From assembly GCA_007118295.1 (NCBI GenBank), contig SKRW01000038.1, forward strand, positions 1 through 37,727: DNA of 37,727 nt, written 5' to 3'. Made by a program: the position numbers and the translations under genes. Shown one piece after another: positions 1 through 9,274 of this stretch (position 1 is the first letter of the stretch; each line of letters starts with the position of its first letter). The DNA is from Paracoccaceae bacterium (GTDB lineage Bacteria; Pseudomonadota; Alphaproteobacteria; Rhodobacterales; Rhodobacteraceae). The notes beneath the pieces were generated by a model, which saw only the letters and a list, made by a program, of their open reading frames with translations, was not told the origin of the DNA and searched no databases.

Positions 1-353
1 ATGGTCCTGTTCACCCCGTCGGGCATCAGGAACGCGACATCGGGCAAAAGCACCCTGTCCAGCCAGCCCTTCAGCATCGCGGGCAAACCGTACCACCATG
101 TCGGATAGACAAAGATCAGCGCGTCGCACCATGCGATATCCTCCGCTGCATTTGCGACAGGCGCGCGGTTGGCCGGGCTGTCCAGATAGCCCTGCCACTC
201 GCCCTGTGACAGACAGGGCTGAAACCCATCGGCATAAAGGTCGTGCAAGCGGATCTCGGCCCCGGCGTGTCGCAGCCGCTCCAGCACCACATCGCGCACG
301 GCAGCGGTAAAGCTGGCGGGGTCGGGGTGGCAATGCACGACAAGGGCGCGCAT
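1..353 (-). CDS. NAD(P)H-dependent oxidoreductase / NAD(P)H:quinone oxidoreductase, flavodoxin-like fold (3' end truncated by window edge)
   Basis: Own translation from ATG at 353 (minus): MRALVVHCHPDPASFTAAVRDVVLERLRHAGAEIRLHDLYADGFQP...IFVYPTWWYGLPAMLKGWLDRVLLP, open through position 1; typical of the flavodoxin_2 family. Absent from the ORF track because it has no stop within the window. Confidence 0.8.
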   Translation of the reverse strand, partial: MRALVVHCHPDPASFTAAVRDVVLERLRHAGAEIRLHDLYADGFQPCLSQGEWQGYLDSPANRAPVANAAEDIAWCDALIFVYPTWWYGLPAMLKGWLDRVLLPDVAFLMPDGVNRT

Positions 354-934
354 CAGAATCGCTCCATTTCGGTGGTGACGCGGGCAAGAAAACCAGCGCG
401 CTGCGCATCGCGCGCGCGGTTCATGTCATAAAGCGCCAGATAGCGCAATTTCTCTGGCCGTGTCACATGCCACAGCGCACGTTTCACCACATGGCGCGGC
501 GGATCGCCTCCCAGAAGCGCGCGCATCCGCGTGCCGCCATAAGTGGTGACTGCCGCCAGCTTGCGGATATGGGTCAGGTTCGGGTGCACCTTGCCCCCTT
601 CCAGCCGGAACGACACGCCGGGCAGAAAGACCCGGTCGAAGAACCCCTTGAGGATGGCGGGATAGCCGAAATTCCACACGGGAAACACCAGCACCAGTGC
701 CTGCGCGGCCTGTAGACGCTTGACATACCCCTGCACAGGCGCGGTATTGGCGCCGACATCGTGATAGCTGCGCCGCTCGGCCTCGGTCAACACGGGCGAG
801 AAGCCCTCGGCATTCAGGTCGCAATCATCCACCTCCCATCCGCGCGCGGTCAGGCTGTGCACCACGCGGGCATGCAGCGCGGCAGAGAAACTCTCCGGGC
901 ACGGATGGGCAAAGAGGACCAGCGCGCGTGTCAT
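353..934 (-). CDS. NAD(P)H-dependent oxidoreductase, flavodoxin-like fold (second tandem paralogue)
   Basis: ORF 193 aa MTRALVLFAHPCPESFSAALHARVV...LVFPVWNFGYPAILKGFFDRVFLPG; same family signature as the neighbouring ORF; TGATG junction with it. Confidence 0.8.
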   Translation of the reverse strand: MTRALVLFAHPCPESFSAALHARVVHSLTARGWEVDDCDLNAEGFSPVLTEAERRSYHDVGANTAPVQGYVKRLQAAQALVLVFPVWNFGYPAILKGFFDRVFLPGVSFRLEGGKVHPNLTHIRKLAAVTTYGGTRMRALLGGDPPRHVVKRALWHVTRPEKLRYLALYDMNRARDAQRAGFLARVTTEMERF

Positions 935-2331
935 TCGGCAGCCGTTTTGCCGGGATATTCATAGATGCGGTCAAACGCCCAGTTCGGCTTGTCCCATGCG
1001 ATCATCTTGCCGGGATTGAGCAGTCCCTTGGGGTCGGCCTCGCGCTTGAAGGTCAGTTGGCGGTCGTCGACGGTCTGGCGCCCGCCTTCTTCCAGCGTGA
1101 AACGATGCGGGTTGAAGATCATGCAACCTGCGTCCTCATGCATCCGCACGATCTCGTCAAGCCGTTCCTCGGTCGTGAATTTGACCAGCGACAACCCCGC
1201 GTACATGACCTTGCCATTCTCGCGGATGACTTCCAGATGCTGCAGCACCTCGGGCGAGAGGGCGGCGCGCATCGCCTGCACCTTCGCGATATGGTCCGGG
1301 TAGCCGTAGCGCACCTGCAGATAGGTGATGCTTGGGTCCACCTTCAGCGCGCGCAGGGTCGTGTGGTTCCAGCCATATTCAAACACATGGCCCGGATCAC
1401 GCGGCCAGTCATGGGCGTTGGACTGGTAGATCACGCGCGCCGCCGGGCGGCGGGCTGTGAAGGTGTTGAACCCGTCCATCGACTGCGGCGCGACCATCAG
1501 CCCCACCAGATGCGTGCCCGCCTCCACATGGGGGGCGACGCGCTGGAAATAGGCATGCGCGGTTGGCGCTTCATACACGGAAGCGATCTTGATCAGGATG
1601 CCGTCCTGATTGGCAAGTTCCTCGGTATACCGGATTGCAGTGTCGAAATCGTCAAAGGCCACGAACAGACCCACCCAGTCATAGGCGGGTGCCAGCGGCA
1701 TTTCCAGTTCGGTGATGATGCCGTTCGTGCCATAGGCGTGACTGACGCGCGCCAGTTCCTCGCCCCGGAAGTCCAGCACGCGCGGGGTTTCTTCCATCGT
1801 CACTACGCGCAGGCGGATGATGTTGCCCAGATCGCGCAGACTGCCCCATGTGCAGGACCCGACCCCGCCAGATCCGCCAGCGACAAAACCGCCGATGGTC
1901 GCGGTCGCCCATGTGCTGGAAAACATGCGCAACTCCTGACCCGAATGCGCCTTGCAGGCGGCATCCACATCCTTGAGCAGGCAGCCCGGTTCCACGATCA
2001 CGCGACCAGGATGCACCTCTTTGACCGATGCCATGTTCTTCATATGCAGGATGCAGCCGCCCGCCATTGGCATCGCCTGCCCGTAATTGCCCGTCCCGGC
2101 CCCGCGTGTGGTCACGGGCACATCATGCGCGTGGCAGGTTTTCAGCACCTCTATCACTTCGGCCTCGTTGCGGGGCGCGACCACGAAATCGCCTTCGAGA
2201 TGGTCCATGCGGGCCTTGAGGACGGGCGAATACCAGAAGAAATCGCGCGATTTGGCGCGGATGGAGACGGGATTTTCGTCTAGTTCCAGATGCGACATGG
2301 CCGCTTTGGCGGCAGCGAGGTTGGTGGTCAT
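931..2331 (-). CDS. FAD-binding (PCMH-type) oxidase, glycolate oxidase GlcD-like
   Basis: 466 aa with FVVAPRNEAEVIEVLKTCHAHDVPVTTRGAGTGNYGQ and GGFVAGGSGGVGSCTWG (FAD_binding_4 signature); C-terminal LLNPGKMI. Confidence 0.85.
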   Translation of the reverse strand: MTTNLAAAKAAMSHLELDENPVSIRAKSRDFFWYSPVLKARMDHLEGDFVVAPRNEAEVIEVLKTCHAHDVPVTTRGAGTGNYGQAMPMAGGCILHMKNMASVKEVHPGRVIVEPGCLLKDVDAACKAHSGQELRMFSSTWATATIGGFVAGGSGGVGSCTWGSLRDLGNIIRLRVVTMEETPRVLDFRGEELARVSHAYGTNGIITELEMPLAPAYDWVGLFVAFDDFDTAIRYTEELANQDGILIKIASVYEAPTAHAYFQRVAPHVEAGTHLVGLMVAPQSMDGFNTFTARRPAARVIYQSNAHDWPRDPGHVFEYGWNHTTLRALKVDPSITYLQVRYGYPDHIAKVQAMRAALSPEVLQHLEVIRENGKVMYAGLSLVKFTTEERLDEIVRMHEDAGCMIFNPHRFTLEEGGRQTVDDRQLTFKREADPKGLLNPGKMIAWDKPNWAFDRIYEYPGKTAAE

Positions 2332-3602
2332 GGTGTCCTCATCAGATGGTCAAGCTCGGCATAGTCAGGCAGGCGGCGGTCAATCACGTGGCCTGCACGC
2401 AAGACGATTCGGTCGGATTGGGGACGCGCAAACAACTCGCCCCAGCCGCGTGCGCGTATGATGACCAGATCCGCAGGCGCACCGGCCACAAATCCGGGCG
2501 GGCCAAAGCCGCAGGCGCGGGCGGGATTGGTAAGGAACGCATGGACCCAGTCCTCGCCGGAATGGTCCAGATGCGCGATGCGGGTCGCTTCGCGCATGAC
2601 CTCGACCATATCCAGATCGCCATACGCATAGAACGGGTCGCGCGTGTTGTCAGACGCAAAGCTGACATTGATCCCGCACGCCTTCATCTCGTGCACCAGC
2701 GTGACCCCGCGCCAGCGCGGGGTGCGGTTGGGGATGCGGTCCTGCAGATACATGTTGCACATCGGCAGGGACACGATGTTGAGGCCCGCCTTTGCCACCA
2801 GATCAAGCGTGTCCATCGCCTCGGCTTCTGGTTGCACTGCCAATGAACAGCAATGACCCACGGTGATCGGTCGCGCAAAGCCTGTCTCCAGGGCAATCTC
2901 GGCAATCGCGCGCAGGGTTGCGGCGCTTGGGTCGCCGGTTTCATCGGCATGGAAATCGAGTTCCAGCCCGCGGTCTTTCGCCAGACCGAACAGGGCGCGC
3001 AAGCGGTCATGCAACCCATCGACCGGATAGGTGACCATGCCAAGAACGCCGCCGTGATCTGCGACGATATCGGCAGTGCGGACATAATAGCCCGTCAGGT
3101 CTGCGCGGTCGATCCCGGCCAGCGATGACCCTTGCAGCGTAATGTGCCCGGCCCATTTGTCGCGCAACTGGGCAAAGACCGGCCAGGAAATGCTATCTTG
3201 CGGCGCAATGCTGTCGATATGGGTGCGGATTGCGCGCGTGCCGTGCGCGTAGGCGCAGCGCAGGGCAAAATCCATACGCGCGTGGACATCCTCTGCGGTC
3301 CAGTTGGCCTCGCGGTCCGCTGCGACCGTGTCGAGCGCGCCGGGGAAGCTGCCATCAGGATTGGCCGCGCGGGGCCAGATATGGCCCTTGTCGAGGTGCG
3401 TATGCATATCGACGAAACACGGCAGCACCAGTGCGCCAGCCATATCGATTGCGGGCACATCCGTCCGGCCGCTGATCTGGCCCGCGTCGATGGTCAGCGC
3501 GTGGCGCATCAGCCCGCCGGGCTGGCCCAGCAGGCACGCGGGCACCGTGATATTTTCCAGCCGGAACGGGCCAGTTGTGGGCAGGGTCTGAAAACCCATC
3601 AT
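2328..3602 (-). CDS. Amidohydrolase family protein, cytosine deaminase-like
   Basis: 424 aa; metal-binding motif PCFVDMHTHLDKGHIWP, HADE, VGHCCSL, SDNTRDPFYAYGDLDM; typical of CodA-like amidohydrolases. Confidence 0.85.
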   Translation of the reverse strand: MMGFQTLPTTGPFRLENITVPACLLGQPGGLMRHALTIDAGQISGRTDVPAIDMAGALVLPCFVDMHTHLDKGHIWPRAANPDGSFPGALDTVAADREANWTAEDVHARMDFALRCAYAHGTRAIRTHIDSIAPQDSISWPVFAQLRDKWAGHITLQGSSLAGIDRADLTGYYVRTADIVADHGGVLGMVTYPVDGLHDRLRALFGLAKDRGLELDFHADETGDPSAATLRAIAEIALETGFARPITVGHCCSLAVQPEAEAMDTLDLVAKAGLNIVSLPMCNMYLQDRIPNRTPRWRGVTLVHEMKACGINVSFASDNTRDPFYAYGDLDMVEVMREATRIAHLDHSGEDWVHAFLTNPARACGFGPPGFVAGAPADLVIIRARGWGELFARPQSDRIVLRAGHVIDRRLPDYAELDHLMRTP

Positions 3603-4447
3603 GTCTCTCGCTTCAGCGCGCTTTCATGCCATTTGCGCAGAAGCATGTGACTTAGGAAAGAGAGCCCCGCGAAGATCACCACCCCTGTCATGGCGATCAG
3701 GATCAGCGCTGCGAACATGCGCGGGATGTTTAGGCGGTAGCCCGCCTCCAGGATACGAAATGCGAGACCAGAACCGATCCCGCCGGTTCCGGCCACGTAT
3801 TCCGCCACCACAGCCCCGATCAGCGCCAGCCCGCCCGCGATCCGCAAGCCGCCCAGAAAATAGGGCAGGGCCGAGGGCAGGCGCAGGTAGCGCAGAGTCT
3901 GCCAGCGGGTCGCGCCATAAATGCGGAACAGGTCGCGCAGGTTGTGATCGGCTGAGTTCAGCCCCAGCGTCGTGTTGGCAAGAATGGGAAAGAAGGCGAC
4001 CAGCCACGCGCAGATCAGCAGGCCCGCCGTGCGACTGTCGACATAGATGAAGATCAGGGGAGCGATAGAAACGACCGGCGTGACCTGCAGGATCACTGCA
4101 TAGGGGTAGAAGGACATCTCGACCAACCGGCTTTGCGTGAACAGAACCGCGAGCCCCACGCCCCCGATGACGGCAACTGCCAGCGCCATCATCGTGATCT
4201 GCAACGTGACCAGCAATGCGTCGAACAGCATCGGCCAGTCCTTGATCAGCGTTTCCAGCACCAGACCGGGGCGCGGCAGGATGAAATGCGGGATCTCGTT
4301 CCACACGACCAGTCGGTCCCAGAACCAGATCATGGCGATCATCACTGCGACAGGCAGCAGCCATTTGCCAAACCGCTCAAACCGTGCCGCGCGCTGGCGG
4401 CGCAGGTCTTCGGCATCGAACAGCGGAGTGTTCTCTGCAACGCTCAT
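3599..4447 (-). CDS. ABC transporter permease (SsuC/TauC/NMT1-type importer)
   Basis: Membrane protein with LRYLRLPSALPYFLGGLRIAGGLALIGAVVAEYVAGTGGIGSGLAF (EAA-type loop). Start chosen at MSVAENTPLF, giving a 4-bp overlap with the ATPase gene. Confidence 0.88.
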   Translation of the reverse strand: MSVAENTPLFDAEDLRRQRAARFERFGKWLLPVAVMIAMIWFWDRLVVWNEIPHFILPRPGLVLETLIKDWPMLFDALLVTLQITMMALAVAVIGGVGLAVLFTQSRLVEMSFYPYAVILQVTPVVSIAPLIFIYVDSRTAGLLICAWLVAFFPILANTTLGLNSADHNLRDLFRIYGATRWQTLRYLRLPSALPYFLGGLRIAGGLALIGAVVAEYVAGTGGIGSGLAFRILEAGYRLNIPRMFAALILIAMTGVVIFAGLSFLSHMLLRKWHESALKRET

Positions 4448-5223
4448 GCAGGTTCTCCCATCGCGATATGCAAGGCTTCGGACGCCTCGCGGCACAGGGC
4501 GGCATATTCGGCAGAGGTGCGGAAAGCTTCGCTGCGTGGATATGGGGCGTCTACGGTCACTTCGCGGATCACCCGCCCCGGACGCGCCGCCATGACCACA
4601 ATCCGGTCCGACAGAAAGACAGATTCGAACACCGAATGCGTGACAAAGATGACGGTGCAGCCGATCTTGGCCTTGAGTTGCAACAGGTCATTGTTCAGCC
4701 GGAAGCGCGTGATCTCATCAAGCGCGGCAAAAGGTTCATCCATCAGAATCAGGCGTGGTTTGGTGACCATCGAGCGGGCGATGGATACGCGCATTTTCAT
4801 GCCGCCAGAGAGTTCACGGGGGTAGGCGTCAAGAAATTTTTCCAGCCCGACCAGTCGCAACACATCAAGGATCTCGTCCTTGACCGAGGCGTAGCTCTGC
4901 CCGCGCAAACGAAACGGCAGCCAGACATTCTGCGCCACGGTTGCCCATGGCATCAGCGTTGGTTCCTGAAAGACGACGCCCAGATCGTTCTGGGATTGCC
5001 CGCCCGCCCAGTTGATCCGGCCCGAACTGGTGGAAGTCAGCCCCGCGATCAGGCGCAGCGCCGTCGATTTGCCGCAACCGGACGGCCCGAGAAGCGAGAT
5101 GAAATCGCCTTCGTTTACGGACAGGGTCATATTTCGGAGCGCCACCACATCACCATTGAAGGTCTTGGTGACATTGCTCATTTCCAGCACAGGGGGGCGT
5201 TGCCCAAGGCGCTTGGTTTCCAT
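4444..5223 (-). CDS. ABC transporter ATP-binding protein (nitrate/sulfonate/taurine-type)
   Basis: Walker A GPSGCGKST, signature LSGGMKMRVSIARSM, Walker B RLILMDEPFAALD. Confidence 0.92.
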   Translation of the reverse strand: METKRLGQRPPVLEMSNVTKTFNGDVVALRNMTLSVNEGDFISLLGPSGCGKSTALRLIAGLTSTSSGRINWAGGQSQNDLGVVFQEPTLMPWATVAQNVWLPFRLRGQSYASVKDEILDVLRLVGLEKFLDAYPRELSGGMKMRVSIARSMVTKPRLILMDEPFAALDEITRFRLNNDLLQLKAKIGCTVIFVTHSVFESVFLSDRIVVMAARPGRVIREVTVDAPYPRSEAFRTSAEYAALCREASEALHIAMGEPA

Positions 5224-5286
5224 TGTCGTTATGGTCCCGTCATCATGTCAGGGGCGCTGGCTTGCGCCCCCGAAGGAATTTCTGAC

Positions 5287-6282
5287 TCAGTCAGCGGGAC
5301 GCAGATCCAGCCCCAGCCCCTGATTGACAAAGCTGGTATTGTTCGCCGTGGACCAGTCCAGACCGCTCTCGACAACGCCGGAGTCCACCATGGAGGTGTA
5401 GAATTCTTCGACGGCGGCTTCAGTCATGGCGCCGACGCCCATCTCCAGTGCATCGCCGCTATCCACAATGCCGTTCTCGATCATCATCGAGATTGCAAAA
5501 TCGATCTTGTCCTGTGTCATGTCGGGGTTCGCCTCAAGGATCATCGCATTGGCAGCGGCATTGTCACCATAGAGGTAGTTATACCACCCAAGGATCGAGC
5601 CGTTGACGAAACACTCCACCACCTCGGGCCTGTTGTCGATCGTGCTCTGCATGACTTCGACTGTGGTCGCATAGGTCGAATAACCAGCATCCGCGATCAG
5701 AAAGACATTCGGCATAAAGCCTGCTTCGCTCTGGATGGCGTAGGGTTCTGATGACAGGAAACCCTGCATGCCCTTGCGCTTGTCCGCCAGAAACGGGGCA
5801 GGGTTGAAGGTATAGGGCTCACGCTGTTCGACAGTGAAACCATGCGCGGCGATCATCCACTGATAGTAAGACGTGAAGCCATTGTCACCGATCAGAAGCG
5901 TCAGGTCCTTCAACTCTTCCCAGCTATCGGCCTCGCCGGGATGCGAGATGATAACTTGCGGGTGCTTCTGAAAGGTCGCCATCACCGCGACAACCGGGAT
6001 ATTCTCGGCCACGGCATTGAAGGCTTGCAACAGATCACCGCCCATATGGAACTGGATGCGGTCCGCCATCATCAGCGCTCGGTTGTTCACCTGCGGTCCA
6101 CCCGAAACGATGGTCACATCCAGCCCGCATTCGGCATAGGTGCCATCGGCAACGGATTGATAGAACCCGCCATGTTCGGCCTGTGGCAGCCAGTTGGTTC
6201 CGAATGTGACAGGGGTCAGGGCGACAGCCGCAGTGGCCGTGGCAAAGAGCGCAGTGGCAGACAGCGCAGCAGGTTTCAACAT
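5287..6282 (-). CDS. ABC transporter substrate-binding protein, NMT1/THI5-like
   Basis: Start MLKPAALSATALFATATAAVA (signal peptide), then LTPVTFGTNWLPQAEHGGFYQSVADGTYAECGLDVTIVSGG, typical of NMT1-type binding proteins. Confidence 0.85.
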   Translation of the reverse strand: MLKPAALSATALFATATAAVALTPVTFGTNWLPQAEHGGFYQSVADGTYAECGLDVTIVSGGPQVNNRALMMADRIQFHMGGDLLQAFNAVAENIPVVAVMATFQKHPQVIISHPGEADSWEELKDLTLLIGDNGFTSYYQWMIAAHGFTVEQREPYTFNPAPFLADKRKGMQGFLSSEPYAIQSEAGFMPNVFLIADAGYSTYATTVEVMQSTIDNRPEVVECFVNGSILGWYNYLYGDNAAANAMILEANPDMTQDKIDFAISMMIENGIVDSGDALEMGVGAMTEAAVEEFYTSMVDSGVVESGLDWSTANNTSFVNQGLGLDLRPAD

Positions 6283-6523
6283 GAGGAGCACTCCGAGGCA
6301 AAAGGATGACCAAGGGTTAAAATCCGCTGGGGCAGAGTCATTCGTATTCTGATCACGGCAAATGGGGCGGGCCGATACTGATCGAATTATGAGCACTCGA
6401 TGCAGCAGGTGCACGAAATAATCGGAGTTTTGCGCTGCGCTCAGCAGTTGACGCGCCCTGCAGAAGTTTAACCGGACTGAATCAGGCAAAAGCTCTGTTG
6501 TCACCATTCTGAAAGCAAATGCC

Positions 6524-6925
6524 ATGAAAGCCCTCTCACCCCCTGAACTGCCCGAACCTTTTGCGCGGTATTCGCATGGCATCGTCACATCTGTGACGGG
6601 ACAGTTGATTGTCACCTCCGGGCAATTGGCGATGCGCACGGACGGGACTATCCCGACAGGCGCGCAGGCACAGGCCGAACTGTGCTTTGCCTATATCGAC
6701 GCCATTCTTGCGCAGGCCGGGGCGGGGCGGGGCGGTATCCTGCGGGTGAACGCCTTTGTGACGGACCGGGAGCATATGGCAGGCTACATGGCGGCGCGCG
6801 ATACCTTCTTTGCGGATGTGTTGCCGCCGCCAGCCTCTACCCTGATGATCGTGGGCGGTTTCACGCGGCCCGAATTCGTGGTCGAGGTTGAAGCCCTAGC
6901 GATCCGGACGCCGATCATTGGATGA
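6524..6925 (+). CDS. RidA/YjgF/Rid family protein (reactive enamine/imine deaminase-like)
   Basis: 133 aa, YSHGIVTSVTGQLIVTSGQLAM...VNAFVTDREHMAGYMAARDTFF...PASTLMIVGGFTRPEFVVEVEALA. Confidence 0.85.
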   Translation: MKALSPPELPEPFARYSHGIVTSVTGQLIVTSGQLAMRTDGTIPTGAQAQAELCFAYIDAILAQAGAGRGGILRVNAFVTDREHMAGYMAARDTFFADVLPPPASTLMIVGGFTRPEFVVEVEALAIRTPIIG

Positions 6926-6941
6926 GCGCGTGTATGTCGTG

Positions 6942-7925
6942 TCAGTCAGCGCCCATGTCTGCAAGGGCGGCGCTTGCGCGCCGGTCATTGCGGGGGCTGG
7001 TCGCATAGCGCCTTCTGTAAGCGTTCGAGAGATGCGCCGCATCGCCGAATCCGGTCGCCTCGGCGATGGCCGCAATCGACATGGCGCTGCGGCGCATCAG
7101 TCCGCGCGCGACCTCCAGCCGCATGTCCCGGTAGTAGGTCATCGTGCTGTGCCCCAGTGCGCGCCTGAACAGCCGGTTCAGGTGTCGGGGCGATACGCTT
7201 GCGATCAGCGCAATCTGCGGTAGCGTCAACGGGTCTGCGATATGGGTCTCCATCGCGGCGACAGCTTCGAGTATCTGGGGCGAAGAGTTCCCCAGCCGTT
7301 CGGCCAATCCGCTGCGCTGCGGCGCACTTGCGGCGCGGATATCGGTATGCAGAAACCAGTCGCTGACCTCGCGCGCGAAAGGGCTGCCATGCTGCGATGC
7401 GATCAGCGCATGCATAAGGTCAAGCGGGGCCGTGCCTCCGCCGCAGGTCACGCGGTCGCGGTCGATCACGAACAAGCGCTTTTCGATCAGCAATTCCGGG
7501 TAGCACTCTGCCAGTTCAGCGGCATGTTCCCAATGGACTGTCATGCGCCTGTCGCGCATCAACCCGGCGCGCGCCAGAATGACAGAGCCGCCCGAAACGC
7601 CCCCCAGCCGCACGCCGCTGCGGTCCATTCGCGCCAGACGGTCGAACACATCCGGATCGGCAAAGACAAAGGGGTTGCCACCTGCGACGACAAGCAAAAG
7701 GTCCAGTGAGGTGGCTGCCGCGAAGGGTTGCACTGGTGGCACCGCGCAGCCCCCGGAAGAGTGCACGTCAGGCCCGGTTGCAAGATGGGTCAGGTGATAC
7801 AAATTCCGCCCTGACAGCAGATTGGCCGCGCGCAAGGGCTCGACCACGCAGGCATAGGACAACAGCGCAAACCCTTCGATGGGCAGCACACCGATGCGAT
7901 AAGGCACGGATTCTGTCCGTTTCAT
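6942..7925 (-). CDS. GlxA-family (DJ-1/PfpI plus AraC HTH) transcriptional regulator
   Basis: Start chosen at MKRTESVPYRIGVLPIEGFALLSYACVVEPLRAANLL; C-terminal AraC HTH LPQIALIASVSPRHLNRLFRRALGHSTMTYYRDMRLEVARGLM. GbdR/SouR/CdhR-like architecture. Confidence 0.88.
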   Translation of the reverse strand: MKRTESVPYRIGVLPIEGFALLSYACVVEPLRAANLLSGRNLYHLTHLATGPDVHSSGGCAVPPVQPFAAATSLDLLLVVAGGNPFVFADPDVFDRLARMDRSGVRLGGVSGGSVILARAGLMRDRRMTVHWEHAAELAECYPELLIEKRLFVIDRDRVTCGGGTAPLDLMHALIASQHGSPFAREVSDWFLHTDIRAASAPQRSGLAERLGNSSPQILEAVAAMETHIADPLTLPQIALIASVSPRHLNRLFRRALGHSTMTYYRDMRLEVARGLMRRSAMSIAAIAEATGFGDAAHLSNAYRRRYATSPRNDRRASAALADMGAD

Positions 7926-7960
7926 GCAATAGAAGGTCCATAATCTGCATGTCCTGTCAG

Positions 7961-7978
7961 TCATATCGCGCGATATGA
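7961..7978. promoter_or_regulatory. 18-bp perfect palindrome TCATATCGCGCGATATGA, candidate operator
   Basis: Read directly; lies between the divergent regulator (start 7925) and soxB (start 8010). Confidence 0.5.
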
Positions 7979-8009
7979 TCTATGGCGAGTGCAATCTGGC
8001 AGGGCAGCA

Positions 8010-9260
8010 ATGCAATATTCGGCATGGCGTATCTTTACCCAAGCCCTGAAGGGCAATAGCGGCTGGAAACCTGTCTGGCGCGACCCTGACCCAAAGCCTG
8101 AATACGACATCGTCATCATTGGTGGCGGGGGGCACGGATTGGCGACAGCCTATTACCTGTCAAAGGTCTTTGGACAACACAAGGTTGCCGTGCTGGAAAA
8201 AGGCTGGATCGGGTCGGGCAATGTCGGGCGGAATACGACCATTATCCGCTCGAACTACCTGCTGGACGGCAACCAGCCCTTTTACGAATTTTCGATGAAG
8301 CTCTGGGAGGGGCTTGAACAGGATTTCAATTATAACGCCATGGTCAGCCAGCGCGGCGTTCTGAACCTGTTTCATTCGGACGCGCAGCGGGATGCCTATG
8401 TGCGGCGTGGCAACGCGATGCTGATGTCGGGTGCGGATGCTGTGTTGCTGGACCGCGCGCGTTTGCGCGCGATGTGTCCATTTCTTGATTTCGACAATGC
8501 CCGCTTTCCCATCCATGGCGCGCTATGGCAGCCGCGCGCGGGAACCGTGCGCCACGATGCGGTGGCATGGGGTTATGCACGCGGCGCAGACCAGAACGGG
8601 GTCGATATTGTCCAGAATTGCGAAGTCACGGGCCTGCTGGTGCAAAATGGCCGTTGCGATGGGGTCGAGACCACACGCGGTACGATCCGTGCGAAAAAGG
8701 TGGCGGTCTGCGTGGCCGGTTCGTCCAGCCGCGTCATGGCGATGGCCGGACTGCGCCTGCCAATCGAGAGTCACGTCTTGCAGGCTTTTGTCAGCGAGGG
8801 GCTGAAGCCGGTCATCCCCGGTGTCATCACCTTTGGCGCAGGTCACTTCTATGTCAGCCAGTCGAACAAGGGCGGGCTGGTTTTCGGGGGCGATATCGAT
8901 GGCTACAACAGCTACGCGCAGCGCGGGAACATGGCCACGGTCGAAGACGTCTGCGAGGGGGGCATGGGCATCATGCCTATGATCGGTCGCGCCCGTCTTT
9001 TGCGGATGTGGGGGGGCATCATGGACATGTCCATGGATGGCTCGCCTTTCATTGACCGCACGCCTATTGACGGGCTCTATTTCAATGGGGGCTGGTGCTA
9101 TGGCGGTTTCAAGGCGACACCCGCTTCGGGCTACTGCTACGCGCATCTGTTGGCCAGGGATGCGCCGCATGAGGTTGCGCGGGCCTACCGGCTGGACCGG
9201 TTCGCGCGCGGGGCACCGATTGACGAAAAAGGGGTGGGCGCGCAGCCCAACCTGCATTGA
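8010..9260 (+). CDS. soxB: Sarcosine oxidase subunit beta (heterotetrameric)
   Basis: DIVIIGGGGHGLATAYYLSK, GSGNVGRNTTIIRSNYL, QPRAGTVRHDAVAWGYAR; typical SoxB. Confidence 0.93.
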   Translation: MQYSAWRIFTQALKGNSGWKPVWRDPDPKPEYDIVIIGGGGHGLATAYYLSKVFGQHKVAVLEKGWIGSGNVGRNTTIIRSNYLLDGNQPFYEFSMKLWEGLEQDFNYNAMVSQRGVLNLFHSDAQRDAYVRRGNAMLMSGADAVLLDRARLRAMCPFLDFDNARFPIHGALWQPRAGTVRHDAVAWGYARGADQNGVDIVQNCEVTGLLVQNGRCDGVETTRGTIRAKKVAVCVAGSSSRVMAMAGLRLPIESHVLQAFVSEGLKPVIPGVITFGAGHFYVSQSNKGGLVFGGDIDGYNSYAQRGNMATVEDVCEGGMGIMPMIGRARLLRMWGGIMDMSMDGSPFIDRTPIDGLYFNGGWCYGGFKATPASGYCYAHLLARDAPHEVARAYRLDRFARGAPIDEKGVGAQPNLH

Positions 9261-9274
9261 CCAGAGGGTAAACG

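Noticed and set aside
928-2283. 451-aa plus-strand ORF
   Set aside because: Antisense to the FAD-linked oxidase; typical GC-biased mirror ORF with no recognisable domain.
4384-5751. 455-aa plus-strand ORF spanning the ABC genes
   Set aside because: Antisense to a clear ABC ATPase and substrate-binding protein; His/Arg-rich low-plausibility translation.
6346-6383. Direct repeat attctgatc / atactgatc, 29 bp apart, upstream of the ABC operon
   Set aside because: Short (8 of 9 nt) and not seen upstream of sox; insufficient to claim an AraC-type operator.
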